A DNA stretch of 64,000 bases, from positions 248,001-312,000 of the forward strand of contig CAVPZU010000001.1 of the NCBI GenBank assembly GCA_963710355.1, written 5' to 3'. Below the pieces are notes generated by a model. It did not search any database. It worked only from the letters and a program-made list of their open reading frames with translations, and was not told where the DNA came from. Origin of the DNA: Fen-1359 sp963710355 (GTDB lineage: Bacteria; Planctomycetota; Phycisphaerae; Sedimentisphaerales; Anaerobacaceae). Both the position numbers and the translations under genes were made by a program. Position 1 is the stretch's first letter. Every line of letters starts with the position of its first letter. Shown piece after piece: positions 29,064-40,300 of this stretch.

Positions 29064-32000
29064 TTACGGCCACAGAACAGGCCCCACCATCCAGTTTTTG
29101 GCAAACAGAGCGAGGTCCTTGAAGTTAATCACGTTGTCCACCTTCATATCTATAGGCGTACCCATTAGTATCGTCAAATCCTTTGGAGAAATGGCGACAC
29201 TATATACCTGAAGCTTCGCCAGTGCACCAGAGAAGAAAAGAGCCGTATTAGGAGTAATCACTCTATTAGGATCAGAAGGAGGAGCAGTCGAGTTTCCATC
29301 ATAACCACAGCCGATGGTCATATTACAATCCGGCCAGATGTTAAGCGTCATGACCTTTGTGGCATTTACAACTCCATCAACCATAAGCGTCTGAACACCA
29401 TTGGGACCACCTGGATATGTGACGCCAATGGTATGCCACGTAGCGGCAGCCGGTACTCCGCCGGCAAAGCCCATATCATAATTAGGATCATTAGCCCCTA
29501 CCGCTCCATGTCCTACCGCTCCGTACGTAGTCGCAGTGCCGTAGCCGACATCAGCAAATCTCCCCTCTACTGTGCCGCCACGTTTGGCCCAGGTAAATAC
29601 CCGTTCGGCAAGCCCGATATCGGGGTTCCAGACCTTGTAAATAACCGTGAATGGATTGGTGCCCGTTATCGAGGCCGGAGCTTTGATGTTGGCCTTCATA
29701 ACGTCATTACCGTCGAAGACCACTGCCTTTACGCCTCCTACCATTTGCACCGTCGGTCTATATCCCGTTTGGGGATGAATCACGCTGGTGTTGAAGTCCT
29801 TGAATGAACCGCCGGCAGAGCCGGTATTCGACCAGTTAGTCAGACTCGGAGGACTTAAAGTAAGACCGGAGGCATCAAGGTTGATTACCGGCGTCGGAGT
29901 AGGCATCTGGCCCAGCCAGATTTGGCTCATCCTCTGCAGGTCATTGGCATCGACCTTGCAGTCGCCGTTGAAGTCGCCGGTAACAGTTCCCGGTATGCAG
30001 ACACTGACCGGATAAAGCCGAATATCGTCAAAGAAGATTGCACCTTTGCCGCCTGTAACCGGAGAAGCCTTGTTGCCAATGCCAATATAAATCCTGGCGA
30101 TATTGGTCAGGTCCAGGCTGGCATTCTGTGCCTTAAAAGAGCCACTGCCGATGCTGAGCGAAATGTACCAGTCGTGCCAACCTAACATCTGTATGTAAGT
30201 TTGGTCAGGATTGGTAACGGTAGCAACCCTGTTACTTCCATCCATGAGAGTAAACATACAGCTTGTCGGCAGAAACGATGGTATTGTTCGGGTCGCCGTA
30301 GTAAGACAGTTTCAGCAGCCTATAGCCGCTCCAGTCTCTCAACATACCCAGGCTGTTCTGGTCATCTGGGTTGAATGGCGGGTTGGGGGCACTGAGACGT
30401 GCAGCGTCATCAACCGCAGCGGATGCCTCCGAATACTTAGGAGCAGTGTAGTTCCAATAGTCATAGCTCTGACCACCTCCTGTATCTATAGGCAATCGCA
30501 GGTCCTTTACCCAATTGATGGTGCCGTCGTTATCATAGTAGAATTTCATAGATTTTGTACCACCCTGTGCAATATTGCTCTTATTGGTAGTACCATCGCA
30601 GGGATCTGTGTTGAGCTGAACATAAGAGCCGGATGTTGCCGTAGTGATAGGATTAGGGTAAGACCATTCCATATTCCAGAGCCCGTCTATCCAGGTTCTC
30701 CGCAGCGGACCAATGGTTGTGGGGAGAATCGGGTCGGCGAAGTTTTCGAGGTCCCTAGTACCTGTCGTGGTATAAAGCTCGAAGTTATCGACGACCTCGT
30801 ATATCGGAACTGTAAATCTCCAGACATTACCCGGCCAGATGTATGGCGAGCATGCATCATTAAGCTCATCAACGGCCCAGTAGTAAGTCGTGAGCCGCGT
30901 AAGAGGCTCAAACGCGGGAGTATAGGACGGAACGGTAGTGGAAACATCATTAACCTCACAGCCGTGTCTGGCCGTGACTTTCGCCTCGTTGGTGTCGAAG
31001 TACACCTTGTGCCCATTCGTAGCGGCAGCATATATTCCCGGCGTCCACGTAAGAGTAGGTGTCGAGCTTGCCTCTATGTCCTTATTAAATGGGCTTGGAG
31101 TTCCGGCCATTGTGAGTAGTGGTCGTGTGAATCTACCTACTGGGATAACCTGCCGTGGCAGGGATGGTAGACATTGCCAGCTCAATTGCGCTATAGCGGT
31201 CGTAAGAGTGTCCTGGTACTCCATCACAAGTAATGCGTCCCCGGCAGGAAGGAAGATACTACCACTATCTTCTAACACTGTATCGTTTCCAGGCCAGTCA
31301 TTGACAAGCTGTTCTCCATTTACCCACAATCGGACGCTATCGGAAGGTGGCCTTACACTTCTTAATATAAAGAAGGTATAGGTCCCTGCAGATGGCACAT
31401 TTACTTCAGCAGTCCACCTTATCGAGAAGTTATCAACAGGCAAACGCGGGTCCGGAGACCCCTGACCCCAGTCAAAGTTTATGTTTAAATCTGTCCGGAC
31501 GAGCAGCGGGTTGCCTGACAAATCTGGGTTGTCGAAGTACTCGCCCATTAAACCTGTAAGGGCACTGGCAGTGTCGAAGCTCCATCGAGTGCCTGTATAG
31601 ACATGGTAGTCCGGCGGGCCATTTACCTCATCGACTCTCCAGTAATACTTTGTTTTACCGTTAAGACCGCCTGGGGCGTACGTGGTCGTGGCTTGTGCGC
31701 CTGACACGAGCGGCAGACTGGCTGGATTAGTGCCTAAATACACATTATGTGCAGTCGCATAAAAACCCGAACCCCAGCTAAGGTTTGCATCGACAAGTAC
31801 CACTGGAGCGCCATCACAAGGGTCAGGGTCGTTCGCCGTTGCGGGCGCGGTCGTAAAGCACCAGTCGTAACCTGGCCACCTGGTGGCGTTGTTTACCTCA
31901 TCGACTTTCCAGTAATACGTTGTTCCAGGACTCAACACGCCCGGGGGGTCATACGAGGTGCCGACCTGGCCGGGACTAACCTTAGGCGGCGGGTAGGTTG

Positions 32001-32879
32001 TGCCGAAATACACATCGTGTGTTTTTGCCCCTGCTCCTGCCGTCCACTGCAATATTGTATCGAAAACACCTGTGGCATCATTAAGCGGGATAGGGTTGGT
32101 GGCCGTAAGAGCGCCACAAATTTAACCGTCCCAAGAAGATTCGGAAATATCCATGCATTTGGGCTGGTTGTGTACCATGATATTTGGTCGTCGCGGCCGT
32201 GGCCGGGAGGGGCCGCTGCTGGACCATCATCATCGTCAATGTAAAAATCCAAACCCATTAAATCACCTAACTTCGGCGGACCTTTACCCGGCAGGTAAAG
32301 AGTGGTCCACGGGAATTTTACTTCGACGGTATATCCACTCGGTTGTCCTATCGGGTGTGTCTTCACGAGAAATTCCACGCCGAGCATGTATTGGCTGCCA
32401 TGCTGGTACTCCAGCCCATCGGGTGTATTGAGGGGTGGCAAGGGCCAGGCAAAAGCATAGTGGTAGTCATCGGCCTGATACGAAGTTTTGTCTTTATTGC
32501 CTATATCTATCATAACCTCTACAGTATCATCATTATAGATCTCCGCAGAATCGTGAATCAGCACGTCATCCTTAACATCCACGAATAGGTAAAAATATTG
32601 TGTATCCCACAGGCCCCACCAACTGGCAGAAATATCATTCGGCCCATTATATACAGGAGGCGTCTTGCTTCCAACGACGATATGGGCGGCGTCTACTCCG
32701 CACTTGTGTTCCTCTGATCCCGACCATAGAGCTTCTCTAACACCATCGATAACCGGGGCTTGTCCCGTTGCCGGAATCAGAATTGGGTTGTTCATGTCGC
32801 CGGGATTGCCAGCATAGGCGTAACCAGCCAGACCCAGCACCAGAACAAAAGAAATTAAATAAATCATTTTTCTACACAT
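29064..32879 (-). CDS. Very large secreted multidomain carbohydrate-binding protein, two frameshifts
   Basis: About 1,270 residues after joining 32879 to about 32112, about 32112 to 30254 and about 30254 to 29064. RBS AAAGGAGG and a signal peptide (MIYLISFVLVLGLAGYAYA). Domain order: CBM9-like (PVIDGVREALWSG, YFYLFVDVKDDVL, YNDDTVEVMIDIGN); two or three Fn3-like repeats (TYYWKVDEVNNAT; KYYWRVDEVNGP; TYYWAVDELND); a PA14-like domain (GLMGEYFDNPDLSG, VRLWVNGEQLVNDW); a jelly-roll segment; a dockerin-like EF-hand (GDFNGDCKVDANDLQRM); a LamG-like lectin domain; and a final dockerin-like half (VINFKDLALFAKNW). Breaks: a missing base at about 32111-32114 and an extra base at 30252-30254. No glycosidase motif is visible, so binding or adhesion is inferred. 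Confidence 0.82.
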
Positions 32880-33369
32880 ACATAATACCTCCTTTGAAAA
32901 TCAGACCTCAATTATTTATTATTTACTCTCCATTTACTCTCTGGCTACACGCCAAAACACCTTGCTGTTTTCAACAGCCGCCAATAAAGCTAAAAACTTA
33001 TAATTTGCCTGTCTCAAACAACCTACAACAAAAAATGACCGCTAATAATCTCCCTCCTCACCCCCGTTAGAAATTTCCCCATTTTGACACTGTTTATCAC
33101 AGGGGGAGCATTTTTGCCCATTCTCGAACTTCTAACGAGGCTTACCAAGAACAACCTTTTCACGACCCGCCTTAAGCTCCTTTCCTTCATTCAAAACCCA
33201 AAAATGTAAAAACTAACCTGCGAAGCACAGATTTATCACTAAAACCCTGTGCCCCGCAACACCACATCCTCCAATGAGAAACTGCGAAACTACACGTATT
33301 ATAAGATTATAAAGCCAATAATTCACAGATTTCGCCAGTTTCATTTGTATCAAATATCCACCCTCATTT

Positions 33370-33479
33370 CAAGAAAAAACTTCGAGGAAAACTCCAGGAT
33401 TACTTTTTTGAAAAAAGGGCGTTTTTTTTACCAAATCAGGCGTAAAATCGGCGTCCTGCGGGTTGTTGCGCTGCAGCCG
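33370..33479. repeat. 109-bp direct repeat, copy B
   Basis: Same orientation as 28848-28956. Together the two copies enclose the 29064-32879 gene and its terminator. Confidence 0.9.
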
Positions 33480-33701
33480 ATCCGCAGCTAAATCGCCTGC
33501 TGTTTTGCTTGTTTTAGATTGCCAAACAGGTATTCTGCATGGTAGAAACGCTAAATTTCGCTTAAAGTGCCGTATACTTAGTTGCTTTTGTTTATCCAAA
33601 TGACAACGATGACCGGAGCGGTAGGTATTTTGTATATCAATAAAGATAAATACACTAATTCACAGTTATAGCAGAATTATGCTGCGAATTTTGAATGATG
33701 C

Positions 33702-33729
33702 TTGCAAAAACAATATTTTTCACTATAAG
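33702..33729 (+). promoter_or_regulatory. Candidate sigma-70 promoter for proS
   Basis: TTGCAA, 16-nt spacer, TATAAG, about 30 nt before the proS start; RBS AAGGA follows at 33750. Confidence 0.5.
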
Positions 33730-33760
33730 AATTGTATTCCCATGTTTTTAAGGAAAAATT

Positions 33761-35497
33761 ATGAGGTTTAGCAAGATTTTTTTACCCACGGTTAAGGAAG
33801 ACCCTGCTGATGCGGACATTATAAGCCATCGTTTAATGATTCGAGCAGGCCTGATGAGGCGATTATCGAGCGGCACTTATAATTACCTGCCCATCGGCCT
33901 TCGCTGTCTGCAGAAGGTTACAAATATTGTCCGCGATGAAATGAACCGCACCGGCGCACAGGAGATTGTTGTCCCGATAATCCAGCCTATCGAATTGTGG
34001 CAAAAAAGCGGCCGTGATGTCGATTATGGCGAAAACCTGTTTCGCCTCAAGGACCGGCACGGCAGGGAAATGGTCCTTGCCCCGACCGCTGAAGAGGTCT
34101 TTACAGATTTAGCCGCCAACGAGATTAAATCTTACAAGCAGATGCCGATTAATCTTTATCAGATTCAGTTTAAATTCCGGGATGAATTTCGTCCGCGTTT
34201 CGGCGCCCTGCGAAGCAGAGAGTTTATTATGAAGGATGCCTACAGTTTTGATATCGATGCCGACGGGCTGCATAAAACTTATATGAAGATGCATGACGCA
34301 TATTGCAGGATTTTCAAACGCTGCGGCCTGGATTTTGTCATTGTCGAGGCGGAATCCGGTGAAATAGGCGGCTCAGGCTCGCACCAGTTCACCGTGCCCT
34401 GTGAATCAGGCGAGGATGTAATCGTCTATACCAAGGATGGCTTCTATGCCGCTAATCTCGAAAAAGCCGCCGTTGACCCGCTGCCTAAGGAAAAATCCAA
34501 AAAGGTTGGCCCTGTCGAGGAGGTTCATACCCCTCAAATCGGCAGCATTGACGATGTCTGTAAATTTTTGGATTGTCAGCCGAAAGACCTGATTAAAACA
34601 TTGATTTTTTCTACTGGCGGAAAAACCATTGCTGCTCTCGTTCGAGGCGACCACGAACTCAATCAGGAAAAACTAACACAGGCCCTCGATGGCAAACACG
34701 CCGAATTAGCAGATGCGCCGACAATTGAAAAGGTGACGGGTGCAAAGGTTGGTTTTGCCGGGCCTGTCGGAATCGCAGACAACGTCGATTATGTTTTTAT
34801 TGATTATGCAGTGGCGGCAATGGCTGTCGGCGTCACAGGGGCAAACAAGACCGATTATCATATCAAAAACGTTGTCCCCGGCAGGGATTTTCCCCTCGAA
34901 GGCGGCAATATAAAGGTTGCTGATTTGCGATTTGCACAGGAAGGCGACACTTACGAAGGAAAGAAATTATTGTTTAAGAAGGGCATTGAGGTCGGGCAGA
35001 TTTTCAAACTGTGGACGAAATACAGCGAAAAGCTCGGCGCCAAATTCATCGCTGAGTCAGGTGAGGAAAAATCCTGTCTGATGGGCTGCTACGGAATCGG
35101 CATAAACCGTATTGTGGCAGCGGCGATAGAAATAAGCCACGATGATGACGGCATTGTCTTTCCGGTGAGCATTGCTCCCTTCGAGGTAATTATCACCTGT
35201 ATTAATCAGGATGACAAAAAAGTTGTTGATGTCGCTGAAAAGATTTATCGGCAGCTTCTCGATGAAGGCATTGAGGTATTGCTTGATGACAGGGACGAGC
35301 GGGCGGGCGTAAAATTCAAGGACGCCGACCTTATTGGAATTCCGGTCAGGGTCACCGTAGGCAAAAAATCCGTCCAAAAAGGCAATGTCGAAATCAAACT
35401 CCGCACTGAAAAGAAAAACGAAATAATTGATATTGAAAAGGGCGTAGAAAAAGTGATTGCGATTGTAAATGCATTAAGGGATAAACTTAAACCATAA
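33761..35497 (+). CDS. proS: Prolyl-tRNA synthetase, bacterial type with editing domain
   Basis: 578 residues. Class II motifs are visible: motif 1 region (GLRCLQKVTNIVRDEMNRTGAQEIVVP), motif 2 (FRDEFRPRFGALRSREFIMKDAYSF) and motif 3 (GCYGIGINRIVAAAIE). Between motifs 2 and 3 lies the YbaK-like INS editing domain (about residues 220-380; PKDLIKTLIFS, ALVRGDHELN), as in prokaryote-type ProRS. The C-terminal anticodon-binding domain opens with FEVIITCINQD. It charges tRNA-Pro and clears mischarged alanine. DUF4416 and a sugar-phosphate transferase gene follow closely on the same strand. Confidence 0.96.
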   Translation: MRFSKIFLPTVKEDPADADIISHRLMIRAGLMRRLSSGTYNYLPIGLRCLQKVTNIVRDEMNRTGAQEIVVPIIQPIELWQKSGRDVDYGENLFRLKDRHGREMVLAPTAEEVFTDLAANEIKSYKQMPINLYQIQFKFRDEFRPRFGALRSREFIMKDAYSFDIDADGLHKTYMKMHDAYCRIFKRCGLDFVIVEAESGEIGGSGSHQFTVPCESGEDVIVYTKDGFYAANLEKAAVDPLPKEKSKKVGPVEEVHTPQIGSIDDVCKFLDCQPKDLIKTLIFSTGGKTIAALVRGDHELNQEKLTQALDGKHAELADAPTIEKVTGAKVGFAGPVGIADNVDYVFIDYAVAAMAVGVTGANKTDYHIKNVVPGRDFPLEGGNIKVADLRFAQEGDTYEGKKLLFKKGIEVGQIFKLWTKYSEKLGAKFIAESGEEKSCLMGCYGIGINRIVAAAIEISHDDDGIVFPVSIAPFEVIITCINQDDKKVVDVAEKIYRQLLDEGIEVLLDDRDERAGVKFKDADLIGIPVRVTVGKKSVQKGNVEIKLRTEKKNEIIDIEKGVEKVIAIVNALRDKLKP

Positions 35498-35511
35498 TTA
35501 TTCGTTGTAAG

Positions 35512-36045
35512 ATGTGGGAGTTGAAGGAACCAAATTCGGTTAAACTAATAATCGGCATTTTGGCTGCGGACAAGCGCTGCTTAAGTGCCGCTGTTGATGC
35601 TGTTGGTGAGCAGTTCGGCAAAATAGACTTTCAAGGTGATGTCTGGCCTTTTACGCAGACCGATTATTATAAGGAACAGACGGGCGAAAATATCCTGCGA
35701 CAGTTTGTAAGTTTAGAAAAGTTGATTGACCCCGGCGAATTGGCGGATATAAAACATAAAACAAACCAGATTGAGCAGGAATTGGCAGATAAGCTCAAAA
35801 CCGATTTGCCGAGGCCTGTGAATCTCGACCCTGGTGTAATCGAGCCGTCAAAACTTGTGCTGGCTACAACGAAAAATTATTCGCATCGTATATACATAGG
35901 CAAACAAATGTATGCAGAGGTGACGCTTATCTTTGACAGAGGCAGTTGGCAGAGTCTGCCATATACTTATCCTGATTATAAGTTGGCCTGTTACCATAAT
36001 TTTTTCAGTAAAGTAAGAACAAGATTACTGGAGCAGTTAAAATAG
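35512..36045 (+). CDS. DUF4416 family protein
   Basis: 177 residues. The opening ELKEPNSVKLIIGILAADKR and the WPFTQTDYYKEQTGE segment fit the DUF4416 pattern. Further recognisable pieces are PRPVNLDPGVIEPSKLVLAT, YSHRIYIG and a C-terminal WPYTYPDY-like LPYTYPDYKL. The function is unestablished. It lies 14 bp after proS and touches the start of the next gene. Confidence 0.82.
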   Translation: MWELKEPNSVKLIIGILAADKRCLSAAVDAVGEQFGKIDFQGDVWPFTQTDYYKEQTGENILRQFVSLEKLIDPGELADIKHKTNQIEQELADKLKTDLPRPVNLDPGVIEPSKLVLATTKNYSHRIYIGKQMYAEVTLIFDRGSWQSLPYTYPDYKLACYHNFFSKVRTRLLEQLK

Positions 36046-36071
36046 AACAGTTAATTTTTTTAGCGGCAGGA

Positions 36072-37160
36072 TTGGTTATCGGCTCATTTCTGCTGTCGCT
36101 TATTCTGACAGCGGCAGTGCGGAAGTGGGCATTGCGTATCGGCTTTGTCTCAAAACCACAGCAGGACCGCTTTGGCCAGCGTGCCGTTCCTTTAGGAGGC
36201 GGTGTTGCGATATTTGCCAGCCTTTCTTTCATTATTCTATCAGCCGTTCTTGCTCTTCGTTTGTCTTTCTTCCAGCAATATATCAGCCGTTATCTCGATT
36301 TGGTTGACGTAAGGGCTGCCGATTTTTTTGCAAAGTTTAATCAGCTCGTCCTCGTGCTGGCCTGTTCATTTATCCTATTCATCCTCGGCCTGTGGGATGA
36401 TAAAAAGCATTTGGGACCGTTCCTGAAGCTGACCGTTCAGTTTGCTGTTGCGATAATTGCCGCCGCATTTGCCGATGTGCGTGTCGAGTTTTTTATCCAG
36501 AGCAAAATAGTGACTACGCTGCTTTCTGCATTCTGGATTGTGTCAATCGTTAATGTCTTTAACTTTCTCGACAATATGGACGGCGCTTGTGCCGGCATCG
36601 CCGTTATCGTAAGTTCCGTATTATTTACCGCAGCCGCATTGAGCGGCCAGGTCTTTGTGGGAGGATTGTCTCTTGTTTTTATCGGGATTCTGCTCGGCTT
36701 TCTGGTCTTTAATTTTCCACCCGCCAAAATCTTTGCAGGCGATGCCGGTTCGCTGGTTATCGGTTTTTTTGTCGCTCTTATCAGTCTTCGGACCACTTAT
36801 TATCAGCAGGCCGAAAGCGGCAAGTGGTTCGCTGTCTTTATGCCTCTGATTGCACTGGCGGTGCCTTTATATGATTTTGCAAGCGTAACTTTTCTGCGAA
36901 TTCGCCAGGGCAAAAGTCCCTTTGTCGGCGATACCCAGCATTTTTCCCACAGGCTCAACCGCCGCGGCCTGTCGCCGACGCAGACTGTTCTGACGTTGTA
37001 TCTTGCGACGCTATGCACAGGCCTGGGCGCAACATTCTTATATCAGGTTAATGCGATTGGGGTAATCCTTATCTTTTGTGAAACCATTATGATTTTATCC
37101 ATTATCGCCGTCTTTGAATCCACAGGCAATAATTCACAACATGGGGTCAAAGAATGTTGA
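36072..37160 (+). CDS. Undecaprenyl-phosphate sugar-1-phosphate transferase, WecA/MraY family
   Basis: About 362 residues with about ten membrane helices. Family motifs: PLGGGVAIF near the N-terminus, LGLWDDKKHLGP (metal-binding DD), the NFLDNMDG loop, KIFAGDAGSLVIGF and HRLNRRGLSPTQTV (cytosolic His loop). These enzymes move a sugar-1-phosphate onto undecaprenyl phosphate to start surface-glycan synthesis; MraY itself is less likely. The start is uncertain: TTG 36072 cuts into the first helix. The frame is open back to 36042, where an ATA overlaps the previous TAG and follows GGAG at about 36029, so the true N-terminus may be about ten residues longer. Confidence 0.82.
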   Translation: MVIGSFLLSLILTAAVRKWALRIGFVSKPQQDRFGQRAVPLGGGVAIFASLSFIILSAVLALRLSFFQQYISRYLDLVDVRAADFFAKFNQLVLVLACSFILFILGLWDDKKHLGPFLKLTVQFAVAIIAAAFADVRVEFFIQSKIVTTLLSAFWIVSIVNVFNFLDNMDGACAGIAVIVSSVLFTAAALSGQVFVGGLSLVFIGILLGFLVFNFPPAKIFAGDAGSLVIGFFVALISLRTTYYQQAESGKWFAVFMPLIALAVPLYDFASVTFLRIRQGKSPFVGDTQHFSHRLNRRGLSPTQTVLTLYLATLCTGLGATFLYQVNAIGVILIFCETIMILSIIAVFESTGNNSQHGVKEC

Positions 37161-37194
37161 AAATAGATTTGAGATAAAGACCTTTAGATATGTA

Positions 37195-37236
37195 ATGTTC
37201 GTAGTCTTTTCGATTAATCGAAAAGACTACGAACAT
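37195..37236. terminator. 42-bp perfect palindrome between convergent genes
   Basis: Left arm ATGTTCGTAGTCTTTTCGATT, right arm its exact complement, with no unpaired centre. It lies 35 bp after the WecA-like gene and about 95 bp from the end of addA, and GCCTTTTTG follows. It may act as a bidirectional terminator or a protein-binding site. Confidence 0.6.
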
Positions 37237-37330
37237 ATAAGCCTTTTTGTTATAGAGAAGTTTTAAACAGCGGTGCTGATGTTATAAGAGATAAGGGATA
37301 GGGTTTAGAGTCCTCATTCTACATTCTATT

Positions 37331-40300
37331 TTATGTGATTTGGATGGCCTTTGCGGGTTTCAGAAAATAGAGCCATTTGGCGGCAACAGGGATTTTCAGC
37401 ACGGCAAAAGCGGCCTGTGCGTAAAGGTCGAGCTGTCGTTTATAATTTTGGGCCCGGTCGGCGGCTTGGTGGGCGGAGATATTATCGGTTTTAAAGTCGA
37501 TTACTATCAGGCCGACTTCGGTTTTGATGAGCATATCGATAATCCCCTGAACAATGATGGATTCGACAGGCTCACCACATGTTGTTTCGTCAGCGGTTCG
37601 CCTGTGGCGGATTCTGCGAGGCTGCTTCTGCTGTCCGCCTGCGGCGGATTCGGATGCAGGGATGCTGAAGGTAAATGGCCATTCACGCCAGACGGTATTG
37701 GCGGGGTTTAAGGTCTGCCTGCCGAGGTTGCTGCTGAAAAATGCCAAAATAGAATTGGTATCGAGTCTTTGAGCAAGTTCTGGACTGATGACCTTTTCAG
37801 CGGCAAGTTTTTGCTTGGTTTGCTCAATTTGTTCGGCTGTTATCGGCAATTGAAGATTGAGTTGCGAAATTAAAAGATGTGCCGCAGTGCCAAGTTGTTG
37901 ACTGTCGGTGGTGCCAGTGACATCGGTCAGCACTGCTTTGGGTTTTCGTTCGAGGGCCTTTGAGTAGTCGGTTTTTTTAAACTCATCATTTGTGTATGAT
38001 AGTTCCGAGACCGTGCGTTTGGCTGGTAATAAAGAAACTGCTTCAAACTCATATTTCCAGTTGAGGTCTTTTTTTATTTCTTCGACAGCCTTTAATATCC
38101 GGGGTTGAGTTGTTGCATCTGGTTTTGAAAGGGCGGTTTGTTTGCCGCGCCGCCCGCCACGGGCAGACTCGATATAGTCGGTAAGTTCTTTTGCTTCCTG
38201 CCGGTTGTAGAGCCGGAATGAAAATAAATTTTTGTCGGCGAACCGGTTTTCGGTTTTTGTTTCGAAAGCGTGATGGAGTATTTTTTGTTCAGACAGCCCC
38301 AGCAATATCCACTGGAGGAGATTTTCACAGCGGCCAAGTGTCCGGAGGTCAAAGGGTTTTTCTGCGAACAGGCCGTCGAGAAGTTTTTGCCTGCAGCGGG
38401 ACGTTTTTTCGGAGCCGACCAGAATCAGCCTTTCGCGGGCTCGGGTTGTGGCGACGTAAAGGATACGCATCTCCTCGGCCAGATTTGACAGAAGTTTTTG
38501 TTCAGAGATGACCTGATGTGCCAGAGAGTCTAATTTTGTGTTGGACTTATCGTCAATGATTCGCATCCCCAGAGCCAGGTCTGCATCGGCAATTATGTCA
38601 TCATAGCAATCTTTTGTATTAAACCGGCTGTCAAGTTCTGCGAGGATAACAACAGGAAATTCGAGGCCCTTGCTTTTGTGGATGCTGGTGATTTTGACGG
38701 CATCTTCGAGTCCACCCTCGGCGGATTCGGCAAACGACCATTTGGCATCGGTCTGCTGGAGCTTTTCGATAAATTCAACAAAACGTGCCAGTGAAAAGAA
38801 ACTGCCGCTGGATGCGAAATTTTCAAACTGGATTGCCCGGTCGTGCAGTTTGAGGAGGTTCGCTCTTCGCTGCAGGCCTGACGGCAGGGCGGAAACAAAG
38901 GATAAATATCTTGTTTGTCGGTAAATCTGCCATATCAGGTCGGATAGTTTCCCCATGCGGGCATCGTTTCGCCAGGTGGAAAGATGATTGAGCGTCTCAT
39001 TCAACCTGTCTGCCAGTTTTGAATCCGGGCCGGTCCGGGCATAAAGGAGAACGGAATCGTAAAAGTTTCTGCATTGAGGATTGTTCTTTGCAAAAATTTT
39101 AATCTCTGCGAGATTGCTGTCGCTGAAATTGAAGAACGGACTGCGAAGAACGGAGGCAAATTCGATATCGCGTTGCGGATTATCCACCAGTTTCAATAGG
39201 CTCAATATGTCGGTGATTTCCGTTGCCTCAAAATAACCCTCAGTGCCTCTGCTGCTCACCGGCACGCCTGCCAGCCGAAGGATTTTTACATAATCGTTGA
39301 TTTTCTTTGCCGGCGAACGCAGCAGGATGACGATGTCGCCATACCGGACATCGCGGAGGCAATTTTGCTGCGTGTCAAAAATCTGAAATTCAGCCCTGCC
39401 TGTCTCGGCGCCGACCATTTGCCTGATTCGCCGAGCAATCAGGGCGGCCTGGCACTGACGGCTTGTCAGGGAAGACAGGTATTCGTCAGATTCATCCGGC
39501 TGCCGCTGGTCCTGCTCATTATCAATAGAGCCGTCCGGCCTTTCTGTGATATGCAGCTCCACAAGAGGCTCGTTTTTTTCGTCCCCGCTCTTTTCAGGAA
39601 CAGGTTTTAATCTGGCGCCTTCGTCATAATCGGTGCCGGCAAGCGGGCCTGTCATAATATTAGCGAATATTATATTTACAAAGTCCAGTATTCCTTTTTC
39701 TGACCGGAAGTTGATATTCAAATCCACCCGCAGCGGCTTTTCGCGGGTATTCGGGTCGGCGGATGCAGGCCGAAGATTCTTCAGGAATATTTTGGGCTCG
39801 GCTCCGCGGAAGGCGTAAATGCTCTGCTTGACGTCGCCGACGACAAAGACGTTATCGGGACGGCTGATTAGTTTAAGGATTGTTTCCTGAACGGGGTTTA
39901 TGTCCTGATATTCATCGACAAATATGTATTTGTATTTTTGCCTGAGAGAGAGGGCAATTTGCGAAGGGGCGGGGGGGTTCTGGTCGGTATCATTTTCAGA
40001 TAATATTTTTAGGGCATAATGTTCGAGGTCGGCAAAATCCAGGCCGCAGACAGCCTGCTTGGCCTGGCGGTAAAGCTCGTCAAATTTTCTTACAAGCTCG
40101 ATAAATACTTTTGTTTGCAGGGGAACGGAGTAGCCGATTCTATTAAGATAATCCGGATTTACAGTAGCCAGCTCTTTGAGGGCGTCAAAATCGTCGACGG
40201 CACTTTTCAGAGTCTTTTGCAGATAATCTGCGATTGTTTCGTCAATCTCTTTGGGGGTATCAATTCTTGGTTTCTTAAATTGTTTAATCTGTTCAGCGAT

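Larger units (their letters stand above)
32880..33760. other. Long spacer holding repeat copy B and the proS promoter region
   Basis: 881 bp with no supported gene. It contains the second 109-bp repeat (33370-33479) and a candidate sigma-70 promoter for proS (33702-33729). The part at 32900-33300 is A/C-rich on the + strand and non-coding in appearance. Confidence 0.6.

Noticed and set aside
28848..33479. Insertion sequence or composite transposon bounded by 109-bp repeats
   Set aside because: No transposase or integrase between or near the repeats and no terminal inverted repeats; kept only as a repeat-bounded cassette.
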